Program-made: the position numbers and the translations under genes | Shown here: one piece after another, positions 1 through 7,258 of the stretch | How the letters are laid out: each line of letters begins with the position of its first letter | Position numbering within the stretch: position 1 is the stretch's first letter | Notes under the pieces: model-generated | Told to the model about the DNA's origin: nothing | Databases searched by the model: none | What the model saw: only the letters and a program-made list of their open reading frames with translations | Assembly (NCBI GenBank): GCA_039030175.1 | Contig: JBCCER010000197.1 | Coordinates: forward strand, 1 to 7,524 | Origin: JANQGH01 sp039030175 | Lineage (GTDB): Bacteria; Pseudomonadota; Alphaproteobacteria; DSM-16000; Inquilinaceae | Direction: 5' to 3' | Length of the DNA: 7,524 nucleotides

Positions 1-1092
1 ACCAAGGAAAGACAGCGCCGTTTCGGCCAAAATCATGCCCGGAATCGAGATGGTCGCCGAGGCTATGAGATGGCTAAGGAAGCTGGGCAGCAGGTGTCGT
101 CGAATTATTCGACCGCTGCCCGCGCCCATCAATTGGGCGGCAACGGTGAAGTCTTCCTCGCGCAAGGATAACAGCTTAGAGCGCACAGCTCGGGCAAGGC
201 CGGTCCAGTCGACCAGCCCCAATATGAGCGTTATGCCGAAATAGATCAGTATGGGCGACCAGTTCGCGGGCAGCGCGGCCGACAGTGCCATCCATAGGGG
301 CAGCTGAGGGAAGCTCTGGAAAATCTCGATGATCCGGTTGAACACATTGTCGATCCAACCGCCGTAATAGCCGGCGATGCCGCCGATCGTGATGCCAAGA
401 ATGAAGCTGACGGAAATGCCGATCAGGCCGACGGTTAGCGAGATACGCGCGCCATAAACGATACGGCTGAACATATCTCGCCCCAGCCGGTCGGTACCGA
501 GCAGGAAGAGCGTTCCACCTTCCGCCGGGCAGACCAGATGAAAATCGCCGGCAATCATGCCCCACCAGCGATAACTGTCACCCGCGCAGAAGAAGCGGAG
601 CGGCTGGATATCCTCGGTGTTCACCGTGTATTCGCGAACCAGCCGATTGGCCATGTCGGTTGGCGTTGCGGCGGTTGTCGCATCGTCGCCACGCGGGCCG
701 GCGGTGCCCATGAGCGCGGCCAGGCGGTCCCGAGGGTTTTCGTCTGAGCTGCGGCCGACCTGCTCCAAGCCATATACGAACGGGCCGATGAACGCACCCT
801 CGTGGAAAAAGTGTACGCGCTGAGGCGGCGCATTGATGTGGGTGATGTTTCGAGTGTCCTGCTGATAAACGGCGATCTGTTCGACGAACAGAATGGACAC
901 GTACATGATTGCCAGAATGATGCCGGAGATCATGGCCAGGCGGTGCTTTTTCAGCTTCCACCACATGATCCGCCACTGCGAGGCGAGGTAGTACCGCTCC
1001 TGGCTGGCCGTCAGCGTTTCGGCAACGTACGGGTCCCACTCGTTGGTATCGACGAAGTGTTCGAGCGGTTCGGAATCTGATCGCCTGGTCAT
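1..1092 (-). CDS. ABC transporter permease, OppC/DppC type (partial, C-terminus cut by window edge)
   Basis: This is the second inner-membrane permease of the importer, pairing with the OppB-like subunit encoded just upstream. It starts at ATG 1092 inside a 4-base ATGA overlap with the previous stop, with a GGAG ribosome-binding core 7 bases upstream (plus-strand ctcc 1100-1103). The 364 visible codons run open to base 1. Residues 1-50 are cytoplasmic and TM1 spans about 52-70. A long periplasmic segment covers about 75-195. The family landmark GTDRLGRDMFSRI is at 199-211, and further membrane helices lie at about 219-240, 263-273 and 280-296. The EAA loop that docks on the ATPase is at 318-337 (AAQLMGAGSGRIIRRHLLP). 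The visible end, ETALSFLG, is the usual motif some 40 residues before the C-terminus in this family, so little is missing. The periplasmic segment is longer than in short OppC proteins. Family assignment is firm; substrate is unknown. Confidence 0.93.
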   Translation of the reverse strand, partial: MTRRSDSEPLEHFVDTNEWDPYVAETLTASQERYYLASQWRIMWWKLKKHRLAMISGIILAIMYVSILFVEQIAVYQQDTRNITHINAPPQRVHFFHEGAFIGPFVYGLEQVGRSSDENPRDRLAALMGTAGPRGDDATTAATPTDMANRLVREYTVNTEDIQPLRFFCAGDSYRWWGMIAGDFHLVCPAEGGTLFLLGTDRLGRDMFSRIVYGARISLTVGLIGISVSFILGITIGGIAGYYGGWIDNVFNRIIEIFQSFPQLPLWMALSAALPANWSPILIYFGITLILGLVDWTGLARAVRSKLLSLREEDFTVAAQLMGAGSGRIIRRHLLPSFLSHLIASATISIPGMILAETALSFLG

Positions 1093-2087
1093 TTGACCGC
1101 TCCGCCTCCCAGTCTGATGCGCGGATCGAGCATGGCCAATAGCAGATCCGAAATGAGAACGCCGATCACGGTTAAGAGGGCCAGCCAGAGCAGGAATGAT
1201 CCCGCCAAAAACATGTCCTGACTCTGCAATGCCGACAGCAGCAGCGGCCCCGTCGTTTGTAGGTTCAGGACCACCGAAACGATGGTCGCCCCGGAAATGA
1301 GGTCAGGCAGGATCGACCCGATATCCGCAATGAACGGGTTGAGGGCCGATCGTAACGGGTACTTCAAGAGCGCCCGCCTGCGCGGCAAACCCTTTGCCAG
1401 GGCGGTGACGTAGTATTGCTTTTGCAACTCATCCAGCAGGTTCGCCCGAAGGCGCCTGATCATCGCTGCCGTTCCGGCTGTCCCGATCACGATGACGGGG
1501 GTTATCAAATGCTCCAAAACCGAGACAAACTTGCCCCAACTCATCGGTTGATCGATGTACTCGCGGTCCATCAACCCGCCGATATCCGTGCCAAACCAAA
1601 TGTTGGCCAGATACATCAGCACCAAACCCAACAGAAAATTGGGCACCGCGAAGCCTAGGAAGCCGACAAAGGTCAGCGCATAGTCACCGGCCGAGTATTG
1701 GTGTGTGGCCGCATAGATGCCGATGGGAAAGGCGACGATCCAGATGAACAGGGTGGTCGCGAATGTCAGCACCACCGTTAGGAACATCCGGTCGCCCACG
1801 ACCGTCGTCACCGGCAATTCGTATTCGAAGCTGTACCCGAAATCGCCGCGCAGAGCGTTGCCGAGCCAGATGAAGTACTGCTCGATCATCGGCCGGTCGA
1901 GGCCATAGAGCCGGCGCAACCGCTCGATGTTGCCCATGTCGGCGCCTTCGCCGCGCGAAAGCTGCTCGTTGATCAGCGTGGTTAGAAAATCGCCCGGCGG
2001 CAGCTGGATGATGAAGAAGCTGATCGCGCTGATCGCGAGCAGCGTCGGGATCATCACGAACAACCGCCGAACGATGTATCCGAACAT
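1089..2087 (-). CDS. ABC transporter permease, OppB/DppB type
   Basis: This 332-residue inner-membrane subunit belongs to the BPD_transp_1 family and forms the translocation pore with the OppC-like protein. The N-terminus MFGYIVRRLFVMIPTLL is the classic DppB/OppB start, with TM1 at about 9-29. The periplasmic loop follows, with RLRRLYGLDRP at 57-66 and GDFGYSF at 81-87. Further helices lie near 104-126, 137-160, 194-210, 256-277 and 296-318. The EAA coupling loop is around 226-250 (ALAKGLPRRRALLKYPLRSALNP); here YPLRSALNPF replaces the common HALRNALIP, a form I associate with the long-protein branch of this superfamily. The C-terminus DPRIRL is also canonical. The gene begins 32 bases after the binding-protein stop and ends in an ATGA overlap with the next permease, so the two permeases should be made in equal amounts. 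The sequence is intact and the assignment is secure. Confidence 0.95.
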   Translation of the reverse strand: MFGYIVRRLFVMIPTLLAISAISFFIIQLPPGDFLTTLINEQLSRGEGADMGNIERLRRLYGLDRPMIEQYFIWLGNALRGDFGYSFEYELPVTTVVGDRMFLTVVLTFATTLFIWIVAFPIGIYAATHQYSAGDYALTFVGFLGFAVPNFLLGLVLMYLANIWFGTDIGGLMDREYIDQPMSWGKFVSVLEHLITPVIVIGTAGTAAMIRRLRANLLDELQKQYYVTALAKGLPRRRALLKYPLRSALNPFIADIGSILPDLISGATIVSVVLNLQTTGPLLLSALQSQDMFLAGSFLLWLALLTVIGVLISDLLLAMLDPRIRLGGGAVK

Positions 2088-2097
2088 GGGGTAGGGG

Positions 2098-2101
2098 TCC
2101 T
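2098..2101 (-). promoter_or_regulatory. Ribosome-binding site of the OppB-type permease, in the 32-base gap
   Basis: On the minus strand an AGGA core sits 10 bases before ATG 2087. It lies in the only non-overlapping junction of the transporter genes (2088-2119), so this permease must initiate independently of the upstream gene. The gap has no T-run and no convincing promoter. Confidence 0.5.
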
Positions 2102-2119
2102 ATCCGCGCTCCCGGGCCC

Positions 2120-4006
2120 TCAGGGATCGACCCAGAAAGTGTCCATGCGATAACGTCCGAAATGCCCCCCCGGGTCCCAACTATAGACCGCCTCGACCGG
2201 TACGTTGTGAAGTCGATCGGCGACCACAATCGGCTGGGGAATGCTCTGGATCAGCCCGATCGACGTCACCTGTTCGGCGTGGATCTCCAACATGCGCGTA
2301 ACGATCTCGACCTTACGATCCTCGTCCGACGAAACCAGCCATTCGCTGTAAAGATCGACCAGTTCTTCTGCCCAAGGCAGGTCAGGGGCCTCGCCGGCGC
2401 CGCCAGCGGCCTGCCAAAATTGGCCCCAAGCTGGGTATTGCAGCCAGTTCTGATCGACGGGGGCCAGTTCGGTGGGCACGGTTTGCGGTGTTATCAACCC
2501 GTTGTCGAGACCGAACCACACCGACATGTTGGTCTCGCCCGCGAAGATACGGTTGCGGAACACGTCGCGCTGAGAGTTGTTGATGAAAAGGGCGACACCG
2601 ATCCGCCGCCAGCTATCGGCGATCAACTGCAGGGCGTCGACTTCCTGTCCGCGCTCGCCGGCTGTTTCGACCACGATTTCCAGTCGACGCCCGTCAGGAA
2701 GTAGGCGAATGCCATCGCGATACTCGGTCAGCCCGATCTCGTCCAGCAGGTCATTGGCTGCACCGATGTCGTATTCGGTCCATGCGGTGGCCAGCTCCTC
2801 TGTCCAAAATGGCGAGGATGGGACCACGGTGTTGTTCGAAATACGGCCTAGACCGAAGTAAATGATCTCGTTGATCTCTTCGCGATAGACGGCCATCGAC
2901 AAGGCGCGGCGGAACCGGACATCCCGCATCAACTCGCGCCAGACCGGATCGGCAGCGGTCATGTTCGGATAGAGCGCGATTTCAGAGCCGAGAACAGTGT
3001 CCCAAAGATCGATGTAATAGTTGTTGGTTTCCGCGCCTTGGGCGAGGAAGGCGTAGTCATCGATCCGGATATGGCGTGCTTGAAGATCGCTGCCGCCGGT
3101 GCCTGTCTGGGCGGCGATCAATGAGGAGTCGGAAATGTTGACATAGACGCTGTCGATATAGGGAAGCTGACGGCCTTGATCGTCCACCCGGTGATAATAG
3201 GGATTGCGGACGAAGTGGAACCGCTCGCTAGGCGGCCGGGTCGTATTGACCCATGGCTGCAAGATCGGCAGATCTGGATTGGTCGCGGCATAGAGATTAC
3301 CCCGGCGCACATGTAGAACGCTCCAGTCCTGGACTTCCGCAGCAAGCACCTCGGCCTGCAAGGTGTCGGCGTCGGCGTAATCGCCGTGATACTGACTTAG
3401 ATAGTGGCTCGGGGCGTAGAGGTAGAGCGGGCGCGCACCGGCCAAAGCGGGGATAAGCCTGGGATTGGGCTGAGACCAGCTATAGCGGATGGTGTAGTCG
3501 TCGATGATTTCCACGACCGGCAACTCACCGTCGACCAGCAGCCTGAAATCGGGGCCATAGGGGCGAATGTCTTCGTTCAGCTGGACGTCGAACCATTCAT
3601 ATCGGAAATCCTCGGTCGTGAAGGGCGCGCCGTCCGACCAGCGCATGCCAGGCCGCAGGTTGAAGGTAAAAATCCGACCATCTTCGACGTCAAAGCTCTC
3701 AAGGATATCTGCCACCAGATTGAGTTCGGCATCGTAGCCGACCAGTCGGGAGTAGCCGTAGACGTTCATGATGCGAATGTCGCGCGCGCGTCCGGCCAGC
3801 CATTCGATTTGGCCGCCATATTCGCCCGCGCTTAGCGGAACGATCGTTGCCGGGACTTCGGGCAGCCGCTCGTCGACGGGTGGCAACGTGCCGGCGGCAA
3901 CGCGCTCTTCCAATGCAGGCGCTTGCTCGTAGGGCTGGGCCGCAAGTCCCCCTCCCCAAAGCACCGCGAGCGCTGCGATGGCCGCAGCGAGTCTTCCCAA
4001 ATTCAT
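2120..4006 (-). CDS. Periplasmic solute-binding protein of an Opp/Dpp-like ABC importer (SBP_bac_5 family)
   Basis: This 628-residue extracytoplasmic protein captures the substrate and delivers it to the permease pair. A Sec signal peptide is visible: basic MNLGR, a hydrophobic core at 6-17, and probable cleavage near 22-23 (GLAAQP). There is no lipobox cysteine, so it should be soluble in the periplasm. The mature start carries LPPVDERLPE (41-50), which I associate with long members of this family. The SBP_bac_5 hallmark is at 113-134 (FTFNLRPGMRWSDG followed by TEDF), and a second landmark at 362-378 (DVRFRRALSMAVYREEI). At 628 residues it is longer than typical OppA/DppA (about 530). I chose ATG 4006 over the in-frame TTG at 4021 because of the ATGA overlap with the ATPase stop and a GGGAG site 8 bases upstream. 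The substrate is unresolved: oligopeptide is the default, while oligosaccharides are known for relatives such as rhizobial AgpA and Thermotoga cellobiose-binding proteins. Confidence 0.93.
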   Translation of the reverse strand: MNLGRLAAAIAALAVLWGGGLAAQPYEQAPALEERVAAGTLPPVDERLPEVPATIVPLSAGEYGGQIEWLAGRARDIRIMNVYGYSRLVGYDAELNLVADILESFDVEDGRIFTFNLRPGMRWSDGAPFTTEDFRYEWFDVQLNEDIRPYGPDFRLLVDGELPVVEIIDDYTIRYSWSQPNPRLIPALAGARPLYLYAPSHYLSQYHGDYADADTLQAEVLAAEVQDWSVLHVRRGNLYAATNPDLPILQPWVNTTRPPSERFHFVRNPYYHRVDDQGRQLPYIDSVYVNISDSSLIAAQTGTGGSDLQARHIRIDDYAFLAQGAETNNYYIDLWDTVLGSEIALYPNMTAADPVWRELMRDVRFRRALSMAVYREEINEIIYFGLGRISNNTVVPSSPFWTEELATAWTEYDIGAANDLLDEIGLTEYRDGIRLLPDGRRLEIVVETAGERGQEVDALQLIADSWRRIGVALFINNSQRDVFRNRIFAGETNMSVWFGLDNGLITPQTVPTELAPVDQNWLQYPAWGQFWQAAGGAGEAPDLPWAEELVDLYSEWLVSSDEDRKVEIVTRMLEIHAEQVTSIGLIQSIPQPIVVADRLHNVPVEAVYSWDPGGHFGRYRMDTFWVDP

Positions 4007-5898
4007 GACGCCAACTCCCAATTTCTAATGTCTGCCGGCCGCGCGTCTTTTTGCACGCGTACAAAGTGACCGTTTCCTAGATCCACCATGTCTGCCGTCT
4101 GCCCCTCGGTCAATCGGAACGGTCCTGGCCAGCCACTTGGCTCGGATTGGGTCTCGTCCATGATGTGAGCCAAGTCAAGGGGATGGTCGGGGTCCGGATG
4201 AGGCACGGCCGCCAGAAGACCGCGGGTATAGGGGTGGACCGGATCGCGGAACAGGATGTCCTTCGGGGCGGTTTCGACGATGCTGCCATGGCTCATCACC
4301 ATAATCCGATCCGCGATGTAGTCGACAACCGCCAAGTTATGACTGATGAATAAGTAGGTCAGGCCCAGCTTGGTTTTCAGATCTTTCAGCAGGTTCAGCA
4401 CCTGGGCCTGAATGGAGACGTCAAGCGCCGACACCGGCTCGTCACAGATCAGCAAGTCCGGCCTCAGCGCCAGCGCCCGGGCGATACCGATGCGTTGTCG
4501 CTGACCGCCCGAGAAACTGTGCGGATAGCGCTGCAGATGTCGCACCTCAAGACCCACGACGCCCATCAACTCCTTGGCCATCTCGCGCCGGAAGGCCCGG
4601 TCGCCGACATCGTGGATGATCAGCGGTTCGGTGATGATATCCAGTACCGTCATACGCGGGTTCAACGAGCTGAACGGGTCTTGGAACATGAACTGCATGC
4701 GCGGACGAAACTCCTTGAGCGCGCGCTGGTTCAAGTTCAGCAAGTCGACGATGTTGCCGCGATCGTTGAACGAGATCGAACCGGTATCTGTTGAAAGGGC
4801 CCGCATCAGCAACTTCGACAGGGTGGTTTTGCCACAACCGCTTTCGCCGACGAGGCCAAGGCATTCGCCGCGCCGGACCTCGAAGCTGACATCGTTCACG
4901 GCCAAGACTTTGCGTGCCTCGCCAAACCCGGACTTCTTGATCTGATAGGTTTTCGAAACGTGCTCGACGGATAGGAGCGGGCCTGCGGCATCTGCCCCCT
5001 CGGGCCAGGCTTGCTTTGCGGCCAGCAGGCCGCCCTCCTTGCTTTTGATCTCGCGGATCGGCTGCAAGCGCTCGCCGTCCTTCATGTCGAACCGGGGCAC
5101 CGCGTTCAACAGGGCGCGCAGGTATGGATGGCTCGGTTTGGCGAAGATGTCGTCCCGCTCGCCGCTTTCCAGCACCCGCCCGCGATACATGACCACGATT
5201 TCGTCAGCCATATTGGCCACAACGCCGAGATCGTGGGTGATGATCAGGATCGCCATCCCAAGTTCGGCCTGAAGATCTTTCAGCAGCTTCAGAATTCGGG
5301 CCTGGATGGTGACGTCCAGCGCCGTCGTCGGCTCGTCCGCGATCAGCAGGGCCGGCCGACATACAAGCGCCATGGCGATCATAGCGCGCTGTCGAAGGCC
5401 GCCGGACAGCTCGAACGGATAGGTTTTCAGCGCGCGCGCCGGGTTCGGGAACCCGACTTGCGCCAGCATGGCCTCGGCAACCTCGCCCGCGCCCTTGGCG
5501 TCAATCTTACGATGAAGGCGCAGCGCCTCGATGATCTGATTGCCGACCGTGTGCAGGGCCGACAGGCTGGTCATCGGTTCCTGAAAGATGATCGAGATCC
5601 GGCCGCCGCGAATGTCTCTGTACTGTTTGCCTTCCGGATCAAGGCCGACAAGGTCGATCGCCGGCGCCTTCGTATCTCTGTCGTCAAACAGGATCTGACC
5701 GCGAGAGATCATGCCGACCTTTGGCAGGATGCCCATGATCGCTTGGGAGATGACCGATTTTCCCGACCCACTTTCGCCGACCAGCGCAACCGTAGAACCT
5801 GGTTGAATGCGAAACGACACGCCCTTTACGGCCTCGTGCACACCGCCCGGCACGGTGAAATCGATTGCCAGATCGCGCACCTCCAGCAGGTTGCTCAT
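4003..5898 (-). CDS. Fused double ATP-binding protein of an Opp/Dpp-like ABC importer
   Basis: This 631-residue cytoplasmic protein joins the two nucleotide-binding domains (OppD-like and OppF-like) that power import. NBD1: Walker A GESGSGKS 41-48, Q-loop Q106, signature LSGGL 164-168, Walker B LLIADE 184-189, switch H222, then the C-terminal HPYLRALL element typical of oligopeptide transporters (257-264). NBD2: Walker A GESGCGKT 351-358, Q406, signature FSGGQ 462-466, Walker B LLICDE 482-487, H520, then HPYTRGLL 555-562. Both sites keep every catalytic motif, so both should be active. The two halves are joined by a linker of about 40 residues (268-308). A tail of about 60 residues (570-631) extends past the second domain and contains GNGHFVRV (609-616). 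The overall layout resembles YejF/GsiA-type fusions. The start is ATG 5898, in an ATGA overlap with the upstream gene; the stop overlaps the binding-protein ATG in the same way. Confidence 0.95.
   Translation of the reverse strand: MSNLLEVRDLAIDFTVPGGVHEAVKGVSFRIQPGSTVALVGESGSGKSVISQAIMGILPKVGMISRGQILFDDRDTKAPAIDLVGLDPEGKQYRDIRGGRISIIFQEPMTSLSALHTVGNQIIEALRLHRKIDAKGAGEVAEAMLAQVGFPNPARALKTYPFELSGGLRQRAMIAMALVCRPALLIADEPTTALDVTIQARILKLLKDLQAELGMAILIITHDLGVVANMADEIVVMYRGRVLESGERDDIFAKPSHPYLRALLNAVPRFDMKDGERLQPIREIKSKEGGLLAAKQAWPEGADAAGPLLSVEHVSKTYQIKKSGFGEARKVLAVNDVSFEVRRGECLGLVGESGCGKTTLSKLLMRALSTDTGSISFNDRGNIVDLLNLNQRALKEFRPRMQFMFQDPFSSLNPRMTVLDIITEPLIIHDVGDRAFRREMAKELMGVVGLEVRHLQRYPHSFSGGQRQRIGIARALALRPDLLICDEPVSALDVSIQAQVLNLLKDLKTKLGLTYLFISHNLAVVDYIADRIMVMSHGSIVETAPKDILFRDPVHPYTRGLLAAVPHPDPDHPLDLAHIMDETQSEPSGWPGPFRLTEGQTADMVDLGNGHFVRVQKDARPADIRNWELAS
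4015..4019 (-). promoter_or_regulatory. Ribosome-binding site deciding the binding-protein start
   Basis: GGGAG on the minus strand lies 8 bases upstream of ATG 4006. It overlaps the alternative TTG codon at 4021-4019, which argues against that TTG being the start. It lies inside the last codons of the ATPase gene, as expected for coupled translation. Confidence 0.65.
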
Positions 5899-6440
5899 GC
5901 GTTTCCGCCCCCACTGGTTGCAGCATTGTCAGCCGCCGCGTCGTTAGACCAATCGGACGGTACCGTAACGCCGAGCGACAGCAGATTTTCCAACGTCGCA
6001 TCCGAGAGTGTCAGCCGACGTGCGAATGCCGCCTCGGCCGCTTGATCGACCAACGTGTCAAATCCAATCAGGTTGGATTCGATTTTCATGGCGGTGCCTC
6101 CGCCGTCGCGCAACGTCAGATGCATCCAGCCGCCCTTGCGGTCGCGCCGGGTCGAGAAGTAGCGAAGATTGAGCTGACCCAGGTCCGTCCAGGCAATGCG
6201 ACGATCGGCCATTGGGGCATGCGACGCGATCCCGTTGCTGTCCAACTCGATAACCGTTTGCTGGCGCTGGTAGGTTCGAGCCAGAAAGACCGCGAACAAC
6301 AGGGCGGCGGCGCCCAGACCCCAAAACACGACTGGATGTACACCGATCAGAAGTAGGGGCAACAATGTCAGCGCCAGACCGAAGCCGCCGCGAGCATAAT
6401 CACCATTTAGGGCCGACTGATCGTAGCGGTGGGACGTCAT
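5895..6440 (-). CDS. Unknown membrane protein: two-helix hairpin plus soluble, possibly PH-like domain
   Basis: I do not recognise this 181-residue protein as a named family. It has a short polar N-terminus (1-17) and two closely spaced hydrophobic segments at about 18-34 and 36-54, separated by a short turn containing HP. A soluble region follows with alternating beta-type stretches: TVIELDSNGIASHAP 62-76, RIAWTDLGQLNLRYF 81-95, WMHLTLRDGG 105-114 and AMKIESNLIGFDTL 117-130. A helix-like stretch follows (131-155), then an Ala/Gly/Ser-rich tail (166-181). A membrane hairpin followed by a beta-rich domain with an I-x-W-x-D-L motif resembles bacterial PH-domain proteins, but this is inference only. 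Both ends are 4-base ATGA overlaps, with the deacetylase before it and the ATPase after it, so it is made together with them. A role in the same envelope process, or as an accessory to the transporter, is possible but unproven. Confidence 0.85.
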   Translation of the reverse strand: MTSHRYDQSALNGDYARGGFGLALTLLPLLLIGVHPVVFWGLGAAALLFAVFLARTYQRQQTVIELDSNGIASHAPMADRRIAWTDLGQLNLRYFSTRRDRKGGWMHLTLRDGGGTAMKIESNLIGFDTLVDQAAEAAFARRLTLSDATLENLLSLGVTVPSDWSNDAAADNAATSGGGNA

Positions 6441-7246
6441 GACGCCCCGCTCGCAAAGGTATCTTTGGCTGCCACCAGACGTGCCGCTTGGTGTTCAGCC
6501 AGAATCGCGACGCATTTCTCGACAAAATCCCACGTCTCTTTGTCGTGATCGAGGTGATGCGTCAGCAAGCCCGTTGGCTCGTCGGCGTCCACCCGGCCGG
6601 TTCGACGGTCGGCCAGATGGGTGGTTAGTGCGGCCATCGTTGTACCGATGCCGGCAAATCCCCGATGGCTGCGCCAGGCGATGGGGTCGACATGCGTGTT
6701 CGTCAGGGCAAGATCGTTAAGGCGACGGTCGGCGCGTGGTCCGAACAGGCTGATCCCTCGAAACCCGACGTCGGCCAGGCTGGGCCCGCCGGCCTTTCCG
6801 ATCCGGTTCCAGGGCGGCACCAGGACTGGCTGGAATTGGGGGCCAAACAGGCCGGAAAGCCGGCCAAACCCTTCTGTCAACTCGCTAAGGACGACTTCGA
6901 TCGAGCGATGATCGCCCAATTCCATCTTCTTTTCGCCCGGGTCGGCATGGTTGACGTGCTGCCAGCCATGCTGAAGTACGTCCACGGTTTCGACGTTAGC
7001 CAGGCGATCGGCGAGAGCTTGCGTCGCTGTTTTCGGAACCACGGCCAGGGCGACCGGCACCTGGTTTCGGTGGGCAATGTCCAGCAATCGGTCCAGCGCC
7101 GGGCTCGGCGCAATCGCATCGTCGTCGCGCCACCACAGGGTGGCTGTTCGCCCCGCGCGATGCCACAAATCGAGCTCGGCGCTCAGTCCGACCCAAGGGT
7201 CGGCGCCAGATCCCGACATGGCTGGGGTGGGTGAGGACGCGAGCAT
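6437..7246 (-). CDS. Polysaccharide-deacetylase-like protein (CE4/NodB fold), cytoplasmic
   Basis: This protein of 269 residues from ATG 7246 probably removes acyl groups from an amino sugar or related glycan intermediate using a divalent metal. CE4-type motifs appear in order: WRDDDA 39-44 (general base and metal Asp), HGWQH 93-97 plus H100 (metal His pair), VPPWNR 143-148, THVDP 184-188 and LLTHH 227-231 (final catalytic His). The sequence is an atypical CE4 version; similar proteins in alphaproteobacteria are usually labelled polysaccharide deacetylase family. No signal peptide or membrane segment is seen, so it should act in the cytoplasm. The start is uncertain. The frame also opens at TTG 7333, in a TTGA overlap with the previous stop, which would add 29 basic residues. 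I prefer ATG 7246 because of an upstream GGAAGGAAG and because the extra segment looks non-domain. ATG 7219 lacks a ribosome-binding site. The stop overlaps the next gene by ATGA. Confidence 0.85.
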   Translation of the reverse strand: MLASSPTPAMSGSGADPWVGLSAELDLWHRAGRTATLWWRDDDAIAPSPALDRLLDIAHRNQVPVALAVVPKTATQALADRLANVETVDVLQHGWQHVNHADPGEKKMELGDHRSIEVVLSELTEGFGRLSGLFGPQFQPVLVPPWNRIGKAGGPSLADVGFRGISLFGPRADRRLNDLALTNTHVDPIAWRSHRGFAGIGTTMAALTTHLADRRTGRVDADEPTGLLTHHLDHDKETWDFVEKCVAILAEHQAARLVAAKDTFASGAS

Positions 7247-7258
7247 ACCGACCAAAAA

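Noticed and set aside
99..113. Perfect short palindrome gtcgaat-t-attcgac, possible operator
   Set aside because: It lies within the EAA-loop codons of the permease, far from any start, and is explained by Gly-Arg-Ile-Ile-Arg-Arg codons. A chance match is most likely.
578..1039. Minus-strand frame of 153 codons, and similar ones at 176-565, within the first 1.1 kb
   Set aside because: They are alternate frames of the OppC-type permease, which reads without interruption from 1092 to 1 and carries the family motifs.
2110..2126. GC-rich dyad at the binding-protein stop as a possible terminator
   Set aside because: The arms are only 4 bases with a 9-base loop, and no T-run follows on the transcribed strand. 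The downstream permease belongs to the same transporter.
1684..2229. Minus-strand frame of 181 codons across the binding-protein/permease junction
   Set aside because: It is out of frame with both well-supported genes, rich in Arg/His/Pro as expected of a frame shadow, and has no motif.
2162..2704. Plus-strand open frame of 180 codons inside the binding-protein gene
   Set aside because: It is antisense to an intact SBP_bac_5 gene and shows no domain or family-like pattern, so it is a coding shadow.
4007..4021. Upstream TTG start adding five residues to the binding protein
   Set aside because: The TTG overlaps the GGGAG ribosome-binding site that serves ATG 4006, and the ATG forms the same ATGA overlap seen at other junctions.
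5011..6045. Long open frame of 344 codons on the plus strand
   Set aside because: It lies opposite the ATPase and membrane-protein genes, whose motifs are unmistakable. Its translation has no recognisable domain, and stop-free antisense frames are common in GC-rich coding DNA.
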